From: Streptomyces curacoi
Lineage (GTDB): Bacteria; Actinomycetota; Actinomycetes; Streptomycetales; Streptomycetaceae
Length of the DNA: 64,000 nt
Direction: 5' to 3'
Assembly (NCBI RefSeq): GCF_001513975.1
Contig: NZ_KQ947989.1
Location: forward strand, 62,001-126,000
The notes below the pieces were generated by a model. That model did not search any database. It was not told the origin of the DNA and saw nothing but the letters and a program-made list of their open reading frames with translations. This document shows positions 51,531-60,555 of the stretch, piece by piece. A program made the position numbers and the translations under genes. Each line of letters begins with the position of its first letter. Position 1 is the stretch's first letter.

Positions 51531-54500
51531 GTGGACGGCCCGGTCTCCTCCGAAGGGGGGAGGCGCTGCCTCTTGCTGCCGGCTCAGCGGCTGATGACCG
51601 CCTACATCACTCTGGTCGCGCTCGCCACGATCGTCTACATGACGGTCCCCGCCGCCCGTACCCCCGTGTGGGCCGTCATCGGTCTCGCCGGTGTCGCCGC
51701 CGTGCCGGCCGGCACGCATCTGTACCGCCCCGCCCACCGCTGGCCGTGGTGGTTCCTGGCGGCCGGTCTGTTCACCTTCGTCGCGGGCGACACGTACTAC
51801 AACGTGATGGAGGAGTACTTCGCGGCCTCCAACCCCTTCCCCTCCCCCGCCGACGCCTGTTACCTCACCACCTACCCGCTCTTCGCCGTCGGTCTGTCCG
51901 GCCTGGTGCGGTACCGCTGGGAGGGCCATGACCTGCCCAGCCTGCTCGACGCACTGATCTTCACCGCCGGACTCGCGCTGCCGGTGTGGGTGTTCCTGGT
52001 CCAGCCGCTGACCGAGATCCCGGGGCTGACCTGGCAGCAGCGGGCGATCAGCATCGCGTACCCCCTCGGTGACGTGCTGGTGCTGGCCCTGCTGGCCAGG
52101 TTGCTGACACCGAGCCCGGTGACCGGGCACAACCGGTCGGTGGGCCTGCTGGTCGTCGGCACTCTGACGCTGCTCTGCTTCGACATCGCGTACGGGATCC
52201 TGCAGCTCAACAGCATGTGGCAGGCGGGGACACTGGTGGACTCCGGGTGGATCGTCTTCTACACCGCGTGGGGCCTGGCCGCCCTGCACCCCGCCATGGT
52301 CGAGCTCACCGCCTCCGTGCCCGTGCGCGAGTCCCTGCTGCCGCCGCCGCACCGGTTGCTGATGCTGGCCCTGGCCACCTTCATCGCCCCGGCGATCCTG
52401 CTGAACCAGGGGCTGAAGGAAAGGCCGCACGGCGTGCCCGTGATCGCCATCTTCTCCGGTCTGCTGTTCCTGCTGGTCATCCTGCGCCTCACGGGCATGG
52501 TCGTGGCCCATCGCAGGGCGGTGACCCGGGAACTGGCGCTCCGCTCGGCGGGGGCCTCGCTGGTCTCCGCGGGCCGGCAGGAGGAGGTCGCGCGCTCCTG
52601 CGAGGCGGCCGTCGACCGGCTGCTGGGCCCGAACGTGCGCCACCGCACGCTGCTCCTGCCGACCGAGCGGGCGGTCGGGCTCGCCCGGCCCCGCGCCGAG
52701 TTGGTCGCCACCGACACCCTGAACCCCGACGTCGTGGCCGAGCTGGGCGGCCTCCCCTCGGTCCTCGTGTGCCCCTTGACCCCGCCCGACCGTCCGGCCG
52801 GGGACATCCCGGGCGTGCTGCTGGTCGCCGGGCCGCCCGGGCGGCTGTCCGAGACGCGGAGCTCCCTGGAGATCCTCGCCTCGCACGCCGGCCTCGCCAC
52901 GGAACGCGTCGCACTGCGTCAGGAGGTCATCCGCCGGGAGAGCGAGGCGTACTTCCGCACCCTCGTGCGCAACGCCTCCGACGTGATCCTGATCCTGGAG
53001 GACGACGACACGATCCGGTACGCGAGCCCGTCCGCCACGTCCGTGTTCGGCGGCACGGACCTGGTCGGCCGGCCGCTGCCGGAGCTGGTCGATCCCCGGC
53101 ACCGGCACCGGGCGGCCCGGCAGCTGACGGCCGTACGGCAGATCGGGCCGCGGGCGACCCACGACCACTGGTGGGTGCGGCGCCCGGACGGGCAGGTCGA
53201 GGTGGAGGTGCGGTGCAGCGACTTCCGCGACGAGCGCACGGTGGCCGGGCTGGTCGTCACCCTGCGGGACGTGACCGAGCAACGCCGGCTGGAGCACGAG
53301 CTGACCGAGCGCGCCTTCCACGACTCGCTGACCGGTCTGCCCAACCGGACGCTGCTGCGGGAGCGCATCGAGCGCGCCCTGCTGCGCGGCCGCCGCCAGT
53401 CCTCGCTGACCTGTCTGCTCTTCATCGACCTGGACGACTTCAAGCTGGTCAACGACACGCTGGGGCACTCGGCCGGCGACCAGTTGCTGAGGGACGTCGG
53501 TGCCCGGCTGTCGCAGACGCTGCGGCGCACCGACACCGCGGCCCGGCTGGGCGGCGACGAGTTCGCCGTGCTGATGGAGGACGCACACCGGCCGCTCGAC
53601 GCCGAGATGCTGGCCGCGCAGGTGATCCAGACCCTGAGCAGGCCGTTCGCACAGGGCGAGGAGTCGGTGACCGTCTCCGCCAGCGTGGGTGTGGCGACGG
53701 CGCACGACAGCACGGACGCCGACGAACTGCTGGGCCACGCCGACCTCGCGCTCTACGCGGCGAAGTCGGCGGGCAAGCGGCAGTGGCGCCGCTTCCAGCC
53801 CCTGCTCCGCACCCGCATGCTCCAACGGCACGACCTGCAGAGCCGGCTCGCCCAGGCGGTCGCCGGAAGGAAGTTCGCGCTGCGCTACCAGCCCGTCGTG
53901 GACATCACCAAGGGCGAGGTCGTCGGCTTCGAGGCACTGGTCCGCTGGCCGCGCGCCCCGGACCGGCCGGTGCCCCCGGAGCAGTTCATCACTCTGGCCG
54001 AGGAGACCGGGCACATCGCCGTGCTGGGGTCGTGGGTGCTGGAGAACGCCGTCAACGACATCGCGGGGCTGCAGCGGCTGTGTCGGCCGGACAGCCCGCC
54101 TTACGTCAGTGTGAACGTCTCCGCCCGCCAGTTCCGTGACAGCGGGTTCGTGGACCAGGTCGGCCAGGCGCTGCGGACACCGGGGCTGGCGCCCGGCTCG
54201 CTCCAACTGGAGCTCACCGAGACGGTGCTGCTGCGCCGCGACGCCCAGATCCAGGCGGTGCTGCATGCCCTGAAGGAACTGGGCGTGCACATCGCGGTCG
54301 ACGACTTCGGCACCGGATTCTCCTCGCTGCGGTATCTGCGGGACTTCCCCATCGACGTGCTGAAGATCGACAAGTCGTTCATCGACGACATCGCCCGCGA
54401 CGCCCAGCAGGTCGCCCTCGTCGAGGGCATCGTCCGCATCGCCGACACGCTGGGACTGCAGGTCATCGCCGAGGGGATCGAGGACGCGGCCCAGCGGGAC

Positions 54501-55895
54501 ATCCTCGCGGGCATGGGGTGCCGGTTCGGGCAGGGCTTCCTGTTCGCGCGGCCGCTGACGGTGGAGCAGAGCCGGCAGGTGCTGCGGCGGGACGGAAACC
54601 GTTTCGCCCCGGGGTCCGGCGTCCCGGAACGGCCGCCGGACCACCCGGACCTGCCGCTGCGCAGCCGGCGGGAGGTGCGCTGGGCGGACCTCGACCATCT
54701 GCGGCGCACCAGCCCCATGAGCGACGCCGTCCTCGACGAGGTGCGGGGCCGGCACATCCGCAGCCGGGACCACTGGCTGATCGACTTCGCCTCCTGCAAC
54801 TACCTCGGTTTCGACTGGGACCCGGAGATCGCCGCCCGGATCGGGCCCGCCGTACGGCGGTGGGGGACGCACCCGAGCTGGTCGCGGCTGCTGGGCAGTC
54901 CGCGGCTGTACCCGCAGATCGAGGAACGGCTCTCGGCGCTGCTGGGCGCCCCGGACACGCTGCTGCTGCCGACGCTGACCCTGATCCACGCCTCGGTGAT
55001 CCCGGTCCTGGCGGAGGAGGGGCACGTCTTCGTCGAGGCGACCGCGCACCGGACGGTGTACGACGGCTGCCTCGTGGCCCGCGGCCAGGGCGCGACCCTG
55101 CGCCGCTTCCACGCCGAACGGCCCGACGAACTCGACGCGCTGCTGGCCTCGGTGCCCGTCGGCGCGCCCCGCCTGGTGTGCCTGGACGGTGTCGACAGCA
55201 TGACCGGCAACATCGCCGACCTGCCGACGCTGGCCGCGGTGTGCCGCGACCGGGACGCCACGCTGTACATCGACGACGCGCACGGCTTCGGCGTCATCGG
55301 CGAGCGCGGCCCCGGCGAGCTCTGTCCGTACGGGATGCGCGGCAACGGTCTGGTCCGGCACACCGGCGAGTCCTACGACCGTATCGTCCTGGTCGCCGGT
55401 TTCTCCAAGGCGTACTCCTCCCTGCTGGCGTTCCTCGCCCTGCCGGCCGACCTGAAGAACCGGCTGAAGACGGCCGCCGCGCCCTACCTCTACTCGGGCC
55501 CCTCCCCCACGGCGTCCCTGGCCACCGCGCTCGCCGGGCTCGACGTCAACGAGCGGCGCGGTGACGCCCTGCGCGCCGACCTGTACCGCCGGACGGTCCG
55601 GGTGCTCGACCACCTGGACGCCCTGGGTGTGGGCACCCTCAACCGCGACCGGCTGCCCATCGTCGAGATCCCGCTCGCCGACCCGGCCGACCTCGACTCG
55701 GTCGCGGCGTTCCTGTGGGAGGAAGGCATCTATGTGACGCTGGCCGCCTATCCCCTCGTGCCGCGCGACCGGGTGGGTTTCCGCGTCCAGATCACGGCGC
55801 TCAACTCGGACGACGACATCGGCCGGCTGACCGCCACCCTGACCCGTCTGTCCGCGCGCTTCCCACTGCGCCCGAAGAGCTGGGCCGGACGATGA
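51531..55895 (+). CDS. Membrane PAS-GGDEF-EAL protein fused to a PLP-dependent alpha-oxoamine synthase-like domain
   Basis: This single frame of about 1454 residues joins two enzymes. Residues about 20-330 hold some eight to ten membrane spans; 472-585 a PAS domain; 587-753 a GGDEF domain with GGDEF at 674-678 and an RRTD I-site upstream; and 767-1020 an EAL domain with EAL at 801-803 and intact DDFGTGF, LKIDKSF and AEGIED motifs. Residues about 1050-1450 form an aminotransferase class I/II domain (IDDAHGFGVIGE; PLP Lys1293 in AGFSKAYS) like 8-amino-7-oxononanoate, 2-amino-3-ketobutyrate and CqsA-type synthases. No frameshift is seen. Start is GTG 51531; TTG 51573 has a better ribosome site. 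The stop overlaps a methyltransferase start. Confidence 0.88.
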   Translation: MDGPVSSEGGRRCLLLPAQRLMTAYITLVALATIVYMTVPAARTPVWAVIGLAGVAAVPAGTHLYRPAHRWPWWFLAAGLFTFVAGDTYYNVMEEYFAASNPFPSPADACYLTTYPLFAVGLSGLVRYRWEGHDLPSLLDALIFTAGLALPVWVFLVQPLTEIPGLTWQQRAISIAYPLGDVLVLALLARLLTPSPVTGHNRSVGLLVVGTLTLLCFDIAYGILQLNSMWQAGTLVDSGWIVFYTAWGLAALHPAMVELTASVPVRESLLPPPHRLLMLALATFIAPAILLNQGLKERPHGVPVIAIFSGLLFLLVILRLTGMVVAHRRAVTRELALRSAGASLVSAGRQEEVARSCEAAVDRLLGPNVRHRTLLLPTERAVGLARPRAELVATDTLNPDVVAELGGLPSVLVCPLTPPDRPAGDIPGVLLVAGPPGRLSETRSSLEILASHAGLATERVALRQEVIRRESEAYFRTLVRNASDVILILEDDDTIRYASPSATSVFGGTDLVGRPLPELVDPRHRHRAARQLTAVRQIGPRATHDHWWVRRPDGQVEVEVRCSDFRDERTVAGLVVTLRDVTEQRRLEHELTERAFHDSLTGLPNRTLLRERIERALLRGRRQSSLTCLLFIDLDDFKLVNDTLGHSAGDQLLRDVGARLSQTLRRTDTAARLGGDEFAVLMEDAHRPLDAEMLAAQVIQTLSRPFAQGEESVTVSASVGVATAHDSTDADELLGHADLALYAAKSAGKRQWRRFQPLLRTRMLQRHDLQSRLAQAVAGRKFALRYQPVVDITKGEVVGFEALVRWPRAPDRPVPPEQFITLAEETGHIAVLGSWVLENAVNDIAGLQRLCRPDSPPYVSVNVSARQFRDSGFVDQVGQALRTPGLAPGSLQLELTETVLLRRDAQIQAVLHALKELGVHIAVDDFGTGFSSLRYLRDFPIDVLKIDKSFIDDIARDAQQVALVEGIVRIADTLGLQVIAEGIEDAAQRDILAGMGCRFGQGFLFARPLTVEQSRQVLRRDGNRFAPGSGVPERPPDHPDLPLRSRREVRWADLDHLRRTSPMSDAVLDEVRGRHIRSRDHWLIDFASCNYLGFDWDPEIAARIGPAVRRWGTHPSWSRLLGSPRLYPQIEERLSALLGAPDTLLLPTLTLIHASVIPVLAEEGHVFVEATAHRTVYDGCLVARGQGATLRRFHAERPDELDALLASVPVGAPRLVCLDGVDSMTGNIADLPTLAAVCRDRDATLYIDDAHGFGVIGERGPGELCPYGMRGNGLVRHTGESYDRIVLVAGFSKAYSSLLAFLALPADLKNRLKTAAAPYLYSGPSPTASLATALAGLDVNERRGDALRADLYRRTVRVLDHLDALGVGTLNRDRLPIVEIPLADPADLDSVAAFLWEEGIYVTLAAYPLVPRDRVGFRVQITALNSDDDIGRLTATLTRLSARFPLRPKSWAGR

Positions 55896-56620
55896 TCACG
55901 CACAACGACGACGTGGACTGGGACCGCTGGCCGGTGGCGGACTATCTGGCGGAGAACTACCGCGACCTGCACCCCGCCGACGCGGCCGTCATCGCCCATC
56001 ACTCGGCGTTCTACCGACGCCTCGCACCCCGTTCCCTCGGCTGTTCGGTGGAGTTCGGGGCCGGCCCCAACCTGTATCCGCTCATCCTCGCGTCCGCCGC
56101 GAGCCGGCGGATCGACGCCGTGGAGGCGGGGGCCGGCAATGTCGCCTATCTGGAACGGCAGATCCTCGACGAGCCCGACGCGAGCTGGCTGCCGTTCCAC
56201 GCGCTGTGTCGCCGGCTGAACCCCGGCCTGCCCGCCACCCTGGCCGGGGCGCTGGCTCAGGTGAACGTCGTGCACGCGGACGTCCGTGCCCTCCCGCCCG
56301 GCGGCTACGACCTGGCGTCCATGCACTTCGTCGCCGAGGGTGCCACCGAGGACCGCGCCGAGTTCGCCGACTTCTGCCGGGCGTTCGTCCGCTGTGTGGT
56401 GCCGGGCGGGTACCTGGTGGCGGCCTTCATGGAGAACATGCCGACCTACCGCGTCGGACCCGCCTCACGCTGGCCGGGCTGCCCGGTGAACCCGGACATC
56501 GTCCGGGAGGTCTTCACACCGCTGACCCGCGAGCTGAGCGTCACCCGCATCGACGCCGACCCGACGCTGCCGGACTACGGGGACACCGGAATGGTGCTGC
56601 TGGAGGGACGTACCCGCTAG
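55892..56620 (+). CDS. NNMT/PNMT/TEMT-like SAM methyltransferase coupled to the fusion gene
   Basis: This 242-residue class I methyltransferase has the family start VADYLAENYRDLHPAD and the SAM loop VEFGAGPNLYPLI. The later VRCVVPGGYLVAAFMENM is the typical strand 5 region. The NNMT/PNMT/TEMT family methylates small amines or thioethers. Its ATG overlaps the stop codon of the fusion gene (ATGA), so both are made together. It is thus the likely next step on the product of the PLP domain, for instance N-methylation of an amino ketone; that is inference. Its 3' end overlaps the GNAT gene by four bases. Confidence 0.85.
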   Translation: MITHNDDVDWDRWPVADYLAENYRDLHPADAAVIAHHSAFYRRLAPRSLGCSVEFGAGPNLYPLILASAASRRIDAVEAGAGNVAYLERQILDEPDASWLPFHALCRRLNPGLPATLAGALAQVNVVHADVRALPPGGYDLASMHFVAEGATEDRAEFADFCRAFVRCVVPGGYLVAAFMENMPTYRVGPASRWPGCPVNPDIVREVFTPLTRELSVTRIDADPTLPDYGDTGMVLLEGRTR

Positions 56621-57471
56621 CCCAGTTCCAGGGTGGTGACGCCGAAGACGCGCTCTTGGGCGTACGGCCGTACCGGGCCCGTGTACATACGGGCCGTCTC
56701 GAAGGAGGGCGTGAAGCCGGCCTCCTCGGCGAGGGCGAGGGCCGCCGGGTTGGTCTCGGGCACGTCGATGGCGACCTCGCGGCCGGCCGCCTCGGCGGTC
56801 AGGGCGGCGAACAGGGCCCGTGCGTCCTCGGCGGTGTCGGCGAAGAGCGGGCCGATGCGCGGGCAGTGGTGGCCGGGGCGGATCACGCCGTAGCCGGTGA
56901 CGCGGTCGCCGGTACGGCGGACGACGGCGTGGTGTCCGGGGCCGGTGAGCCAGTGCGCGAGGAAGCGGGGGCGGTCGGCGGGGGTGCAGGTGCCGTCGTA
57001 CGCGGTGAGGTCGTCGACGTCCTCGGGCCGTACGACCCGGATGCCCGCCGGCGCCTCGGCGGTGGGCGCGGTTCCGGTGTACCGGATGGTGCGGTGGGCG
57101 GGCTCGAAGCCGGAGCGGCGGTAGTTGTCCTGCTGGGCGACGACTCCGTCGAGGCCGATCGTGCGGCTTCCGGCGTGGGCCAGGGCGGTCTTCCAGGTGG
57201 TGAGGCCGTGGCCGCGGCCGCGCAGGTCGGGGCGGACCAGATAGCAGCCGAGGAAGGCGTAGTCGGTGCCGTAGTTGACGACGGAGATCGCGGAGACGGG
57301 CTCGCCGTCGATCCGGCCGAGGAAGAACCCGTCGGGATCCTGCGCGAAGAAGGCCGGTCCGTCGGCGAGTCCCGGGTTCCAGCCCTCGTCGGCGGCCCAT
57401 CCGCTGATCACCGGCCAGTCCGCGAGGCGGGCCCGGGTGACGACGAGCTCTTCGGGGGCCGCAGAGGCCAT
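56617..57471 (-). CDS. Tandem GNAT acetyltransferase
   Basis: This 284-residue protein has two GNAT-like halves. The first has the acetyl-CoA motif VRPDLRGRGHGLTTWKTALAHAG. The second (about 135-284) has the YitH/HolE-type signature GYGVIRPGHHCPRIGPLFAD. It resembles the double-domain acetyltransferases with a C-terminal DUF-type acetyl-transferase domain common in actinobacteria. The substrate is unknown. Start ATG 57471 with TGGAGCG upstream. It is convergent with the methyltransferase. Confidence 0.87.
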   Translation of the reverse strand: MASAAPEELVVTRARLADWPVISGWAADEGWNPGLADGPAFFAQDPDGFFLGRIDGEPVSAISVVNYGTDYAFLGCYLVRPDLRGRGHGLTTWKTALAHAGSRTIGLDGVVAQQDNYRRSGFEPAHRTIRYTGTAPTAEAPAGIRVVRPEDVDDLTAYDGTCTPADRPRFLAHWLTGPGHHAVVRRTGDRVTGYGVIRPGHHCPRIGPLFADTAEDARALFAALTAEAAGREVAIDVPETNPAALALAEEAGFTPSFETARMYTGPVRPYAQERVFGVTTLELG

Positions 57472-57599
57472 GGGTGCGCTCCATTCCGTGGGGGGTCGCG
57501 TGCGCGCGGTGACCGACCGCGCCCGCAGCATCCTCGCGGATCACCGGGGAGGTCGTCACGGCATGATCAAGCCGTTGCCGCTCCAGGGGGCATGGTCGG

Positions 57600-58012
57600 A
57601 CAGACGTTCGCACGACGACCGACCCCACCGTCCATCCGCCCGGTGGTGCCGGCACTGACCCCACGCACACCAGGGCCACGGCCGGCCAAGCGTCCGCACG
57701 ACGGCCGACCCCACCGTCCATCCGCCCGGTGGTGCCGGTCGCGCCGCGCGAGGCGTGAGGTCACGCACCGCCTTCGGGCGGAAGCGCCGATACAGGACAG
57801 CCCCGCCCGGGAAGCCACGAGGGCCGGCCGCGGCCGGCACCCCTTCGGCAGTGCACTGACCCCACGCACACCAGGGCCACGGTCGGCCAAACGTCCGCAC
57901 GACGACCGGCCCCACCGTTCGTTCACCCGGTAGGGCCGGTCGCACTGCGCGAAGCGTGAGGTCAGCGCACCGCCTTCGGGCGGAAGCGCCGGTACAGGAC
58001 GGCTCCGCCCAG
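57600..58012. repeat. About 158-bp imperfect duplication of the chaplin gene 3' end and flank
   Basis: Two copies, 57654-57811 and 57853-58012, share more than 85 percent by eye, and a third partial copy lies at 57600-57653. The right copy contains the last 50 bp and stop of the chaplin gene (LYRRFRPKAVR). The left copy repeats the same coding end, but there the stop codon is lost. The rest of 57472-57961 has no gene. Confidence 0.8.
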
Positions 58013-58615
58013 GACGAGGACCGCGCTGCCCGCCACGGCGGAGAGGGCCTGGTCCGCTCCCGTGTGGGCGAGCGAGACCTCGGGGCCGCGGGGGGCGGGC
58101 GCGGGCGGCGCCGGCCGGGGCTGGCGCGTCTTCGGCGGTGTGGACGGCTTCGGCGTCGGCCGCGTGGTGGGAGGGCGGTCGCCCGGGGTGTTCACGGACT
58201 CGTTGCCGGTCGCCGGGTTGCCGACGCCGACCACGTTCACCGAGTTGCCGCTGACGTTCACCGGGAGGTGGACCGGGAGCTGCACGACGTTGCCGGACGC
58301 GACTCCGGGTGAATCCTTTCCGCGTCCTTCGGCCGTGGCGCCGCTGGACGAGGCACCGCCCGGCTTGCTTGCCGCGCCCTTGTTGGCGCAGCTGTTGCCC
58401 GTGGCCGGGTTGAGCAGCCCCACCACGTTCACGGTGTTCCCGCACACGTTCACCGGGACGTGCACCGGGAGCTGGATGGTGTTGCCGGAGATCAGCCCGG
58501 GCGAGTCGGCCGCGGCACCGTGCGCGGCCGAGTCGGCGAACGCCGGCATCGTCACGGCCATCGCGCCCGAGGCGGCGGCAATGGCGATCACACCGTTTCG
58601 GGTAACCCGTCTCAT
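57962..58615 (-). CDS. Long chaplin with two chaplin domains and LAXTG sortase signal
   Basis: This 217-residue cell-wall protein has a signal peptide (about 1-27) and two chaplin domains (about 36-79 and 100-142). A Pro/Thr/Lys wall-spanning linker follows, then LAHTG (182-186) before a hydrophobic span and the basic tail RRFRPKAVR. This is the ChpA/B/C type anchored by sortase E, which coats aerial hyphae with amyloid. Domain 1 has the disulfide pair Cys58 and Cys76; in domain 2 both are Ser (122 and 140). Start ATG 58615. It is divergent from the secreted peptidase. Confidence 0.92.
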   Translation of the reverse strand: MRRVTRNGVIAIAAASGAMAVTMPAFADSAAHGAAADSPGLISGNTIQLPVHVPVNVCGNTVNVVGLLNPATGNSCANKGAASKPGGASSSGATAEGRGKDSPGVASGNVVQLPVHLPVNVSGNSVNVVGVGNPATGNESVNTPGDRPPTTRPTPKPSTPPKTRQPRPAPPAPAPRGPEVSLAHTGADQALSAVAGSAVLVLGGAVLYRRFRPKAVR

Positions 58616-58886
58616 AGGTTCCCTGCCTTCCAGACATGGTCGCGGGCACTCACCCGCACCGGATAAAACGCAGGCGAACCATCCGAGTTATGGCTTATCG
58701 GCCATTCACCCCATCGAGTGGCAGGGTTGTCGAACTAGCGGTAAAAACATCCGTTGGCCGCGCAAAGGGCGAAGCGTACGACGGCCCGGGCGGTCCCGCT
58801 CGTCCGGAGGCGCGTGTTCCAGGGCCCGCTTATCGTGATCGAGGACGCCGCTTCCCGGTCCGCGACGGGCGTCCCAGGAGGCTTCG

Positions 58887-60479
58887 ATGCTCGCCAAGCT
58901 GTCAACGCGGCCCACGCTGAGGCGCTGCGCGGTCACCGGCGCGCTCGGCCTGGCCCTGCTCGGCACGGGCCTGCCGGCGGCCAGGGACAAGGCCGAACCC
59001 GACCTCACCCGCTTCTACCGGCAGAAGGTCACCTGGGCCAAGTGCCCGGGCGACGGCCTGCCGAAGGATCTGCAGTGCGGCAAGGTCACGGTCCCCCTCG
59101 ACTACGCCCGCCCCCGCGCGGGGACGCTCGATCTGGCGCTCGCCCGCTACCGGGCCACCGGCGACAAACAGGGCTCGGTGCTGCTCAACTTCGGCGGGCC
59201 GGGCGGCGCGGGCATCCCCGAATTCGCCTCCGGCGGCAAGGACTTCATGGAGCTGACCGACGGCTACGACATCGTGACCTTCGATCCGCGCGGCGTCGGC
59301 AGGTCCTCGCCGGTCAGCTGCGGGGACGGCGAGGAGAACGTCGACGTGCCGGAGGACGGCACGGACCTCGGCCGCGATCCGCGGTCCGTCCTCGACCAGT
59401 TGAAGAAGGCGGCCGAGGCATGCGCCCGGCACTCCGGGCCGGTGCTCCCCCACATCGGCACGGTCAACGCCTCGCGCGACCTGGACGTGATCCGCCAGGC
59501 CCTCGGCGACAAGAGGCTCAACTACCTGGGTTTCTCCTACGGAACGCGGCTCGGCGCGGTGTACGCCGCCCAGTTCCCCGAAAAGGTCGGCCGGTTGGTG
59601 CTCGACGGCGTGGACACGCTGACCGAACCGCTGACCGAACAGGGAGTCGCGGGCGCCAAGGGACAGCAGAAGGCGCTGGAGGAGTTCATCAACTGGTGCG
59701 TGAAGGACATCGCCTGCCCGTTCGGACAGGACGCGCGCGAGGCCCGCAAGCAGGTCGTACGCCTCGTCGACTCGCTGGACGAGGACCCGGTCCCCACGGC
59801 CTTCGGTGAGCCCTTCACCGGGCAGGACCTGGTCGGCGCCATAGGACAGGCGCTCTACAGCGAGGAGTTGTGGCCCTCCCTGGAGCGGGCGCTCGCCTCG
59901 CTGGTCGAGGACGGCGACACGCACGCCATCGAGTCCTTCGCCACCGGCGGGGCCGCGCCTGCCGAGCCCGGGAGCCGGGAGGAGACCGAGGAGCCCGACG
60001 GCGGTCTCGTCGCCGACGAGGAGATCCCCCTCGACAACGCCCCCGCTGCCCTGATGGCGATCAACTGCGCGGACGACCCCGACCGCCCCACCGCCGAGCA
60101 GATCATCGGCGGTCTCGACCGGCTGCGCGCCGAGTACGAGCAGGCGTCGCCGGTCTTCGGCCACTACCGGCTCACCGGGGTGCTGATGTGCTACGGCCGC
60201 CCCCGGGGCACGGACTTCATCCGCGACGAGGTGAAGAACGTGGACACGCCGAAGATGCTCCTGGTGGGCACCCGCGGCGACCCGGCGACGCCGTACCGCT
60301 GGACCGAGGAGACGGCCAGGCGCCTGGGCTCCTCGGCCGTGGTCCTCGACAACAAGGGCAGCGGCCACACCGGATACGCCTCGTCCAAGTGCGTGCACCG
60401 CAAGGTCGACGCATTCCTGCTGTACGGCACGCTGCCGCCCGACGGCAGCTCCTGCGGGCCGGAGGACGGCCGGGAGTAG
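58887..60479 (+). CDS. Secreted alpha/beta-hydrolase peptidase (tripeptidyl aminopeptidase-like)
   Basis: This 530-residue exported hydrolase has a signal peptide (about 1-32). The alpha/beta hydrolase fold has oxyanion-region LLNFGGPGGAG, nucleophile Ser in LGFSYGTRLG, Asp in TRGDPATPY and His in GSGHTGY near the C-terminus. A C-terminal TAP-like domain supports a peptidase of the Streptomyces SlpD/SlpE or tripeptidyl aminopeptidase group. GGAGG lies before the ATG at 58887. The TAG stop lies in a 12-bp tandem duplication. It is divergent from the chaplin gene. Confidence 0.9.
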   Translation: MLAKLSTRPTLRRCAVTGALGLALLGTGLPAARDKAEPDLTRFYRQKVTWAKCPGDGLPKDLQCGKVTVPLDYARPRAGTLDLALARYRATGDKQGSVLLNFGGPGGAGIPEFASGGKDFMELTDGYDIVTFDPRGVGRSSPVSCGDGEENVDVPEDGTDLGRDPRSVLDQLKKAAEACARHSGPVLPHIGTVNASRDLDVIRQALGDKRLNYLGFSYGTRLGAVYAAQFPEKVGRLVLDGVDTLTEPLTEQGVAGAKGQQKALEEFINWCVKDIACPFGQDAREARKQVVRLVDSLDEDPVPTAFGEPFTGQDLVGAIGQALYSEELWPSLERALASLVEDGDTHAIESFATGGAAPAEPGSREETEEPDGGLVADEEIPLDNAPAALMAINCADDPDRPTAEQIIGGLDRLRAEYEQASPVFGHYRLTGVLMCYGRPRGTDFIRDEVKNVDTPKMLLVGTRGDPATPYRWTEETARRLGSSAVVLDNKGSGHTGYASSKCVHRKVDAFLLYGTLPPDGSSCGPEDGRE

Positions 60480-60491
60480 GCCCGGGAGCAG
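60468..60491. repeat. 12-bp tandem duplication at a stop codon
   Basis: GGCCGGGAGTAG, ending in the peptidase gene's stop, is followed at once by GCCCGGGAGCAG, an in-frame near-copy where the stop has become CAG. This is the smallest case of the stop-codon repeats in the window. Confidence 0.65.
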
Positions 60492-60555
60492 GCCCCGGAC
60501 GTGCGAGGGAATTGCCCCTAATGCCCGATCGGTGAATCGGTCCTATCGTGCTGTT

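Noticed and set aside
51084..55613. 1509-codon open frame on the reverse strand opposite the GGDEF-EAL-PLP gene
   Set aside because: Its composition is Gly/Arg/Val/Gln/Asp-rich with no domain, and it mirrors the high-GC third positions of the forward gene; it is a shadow frame.
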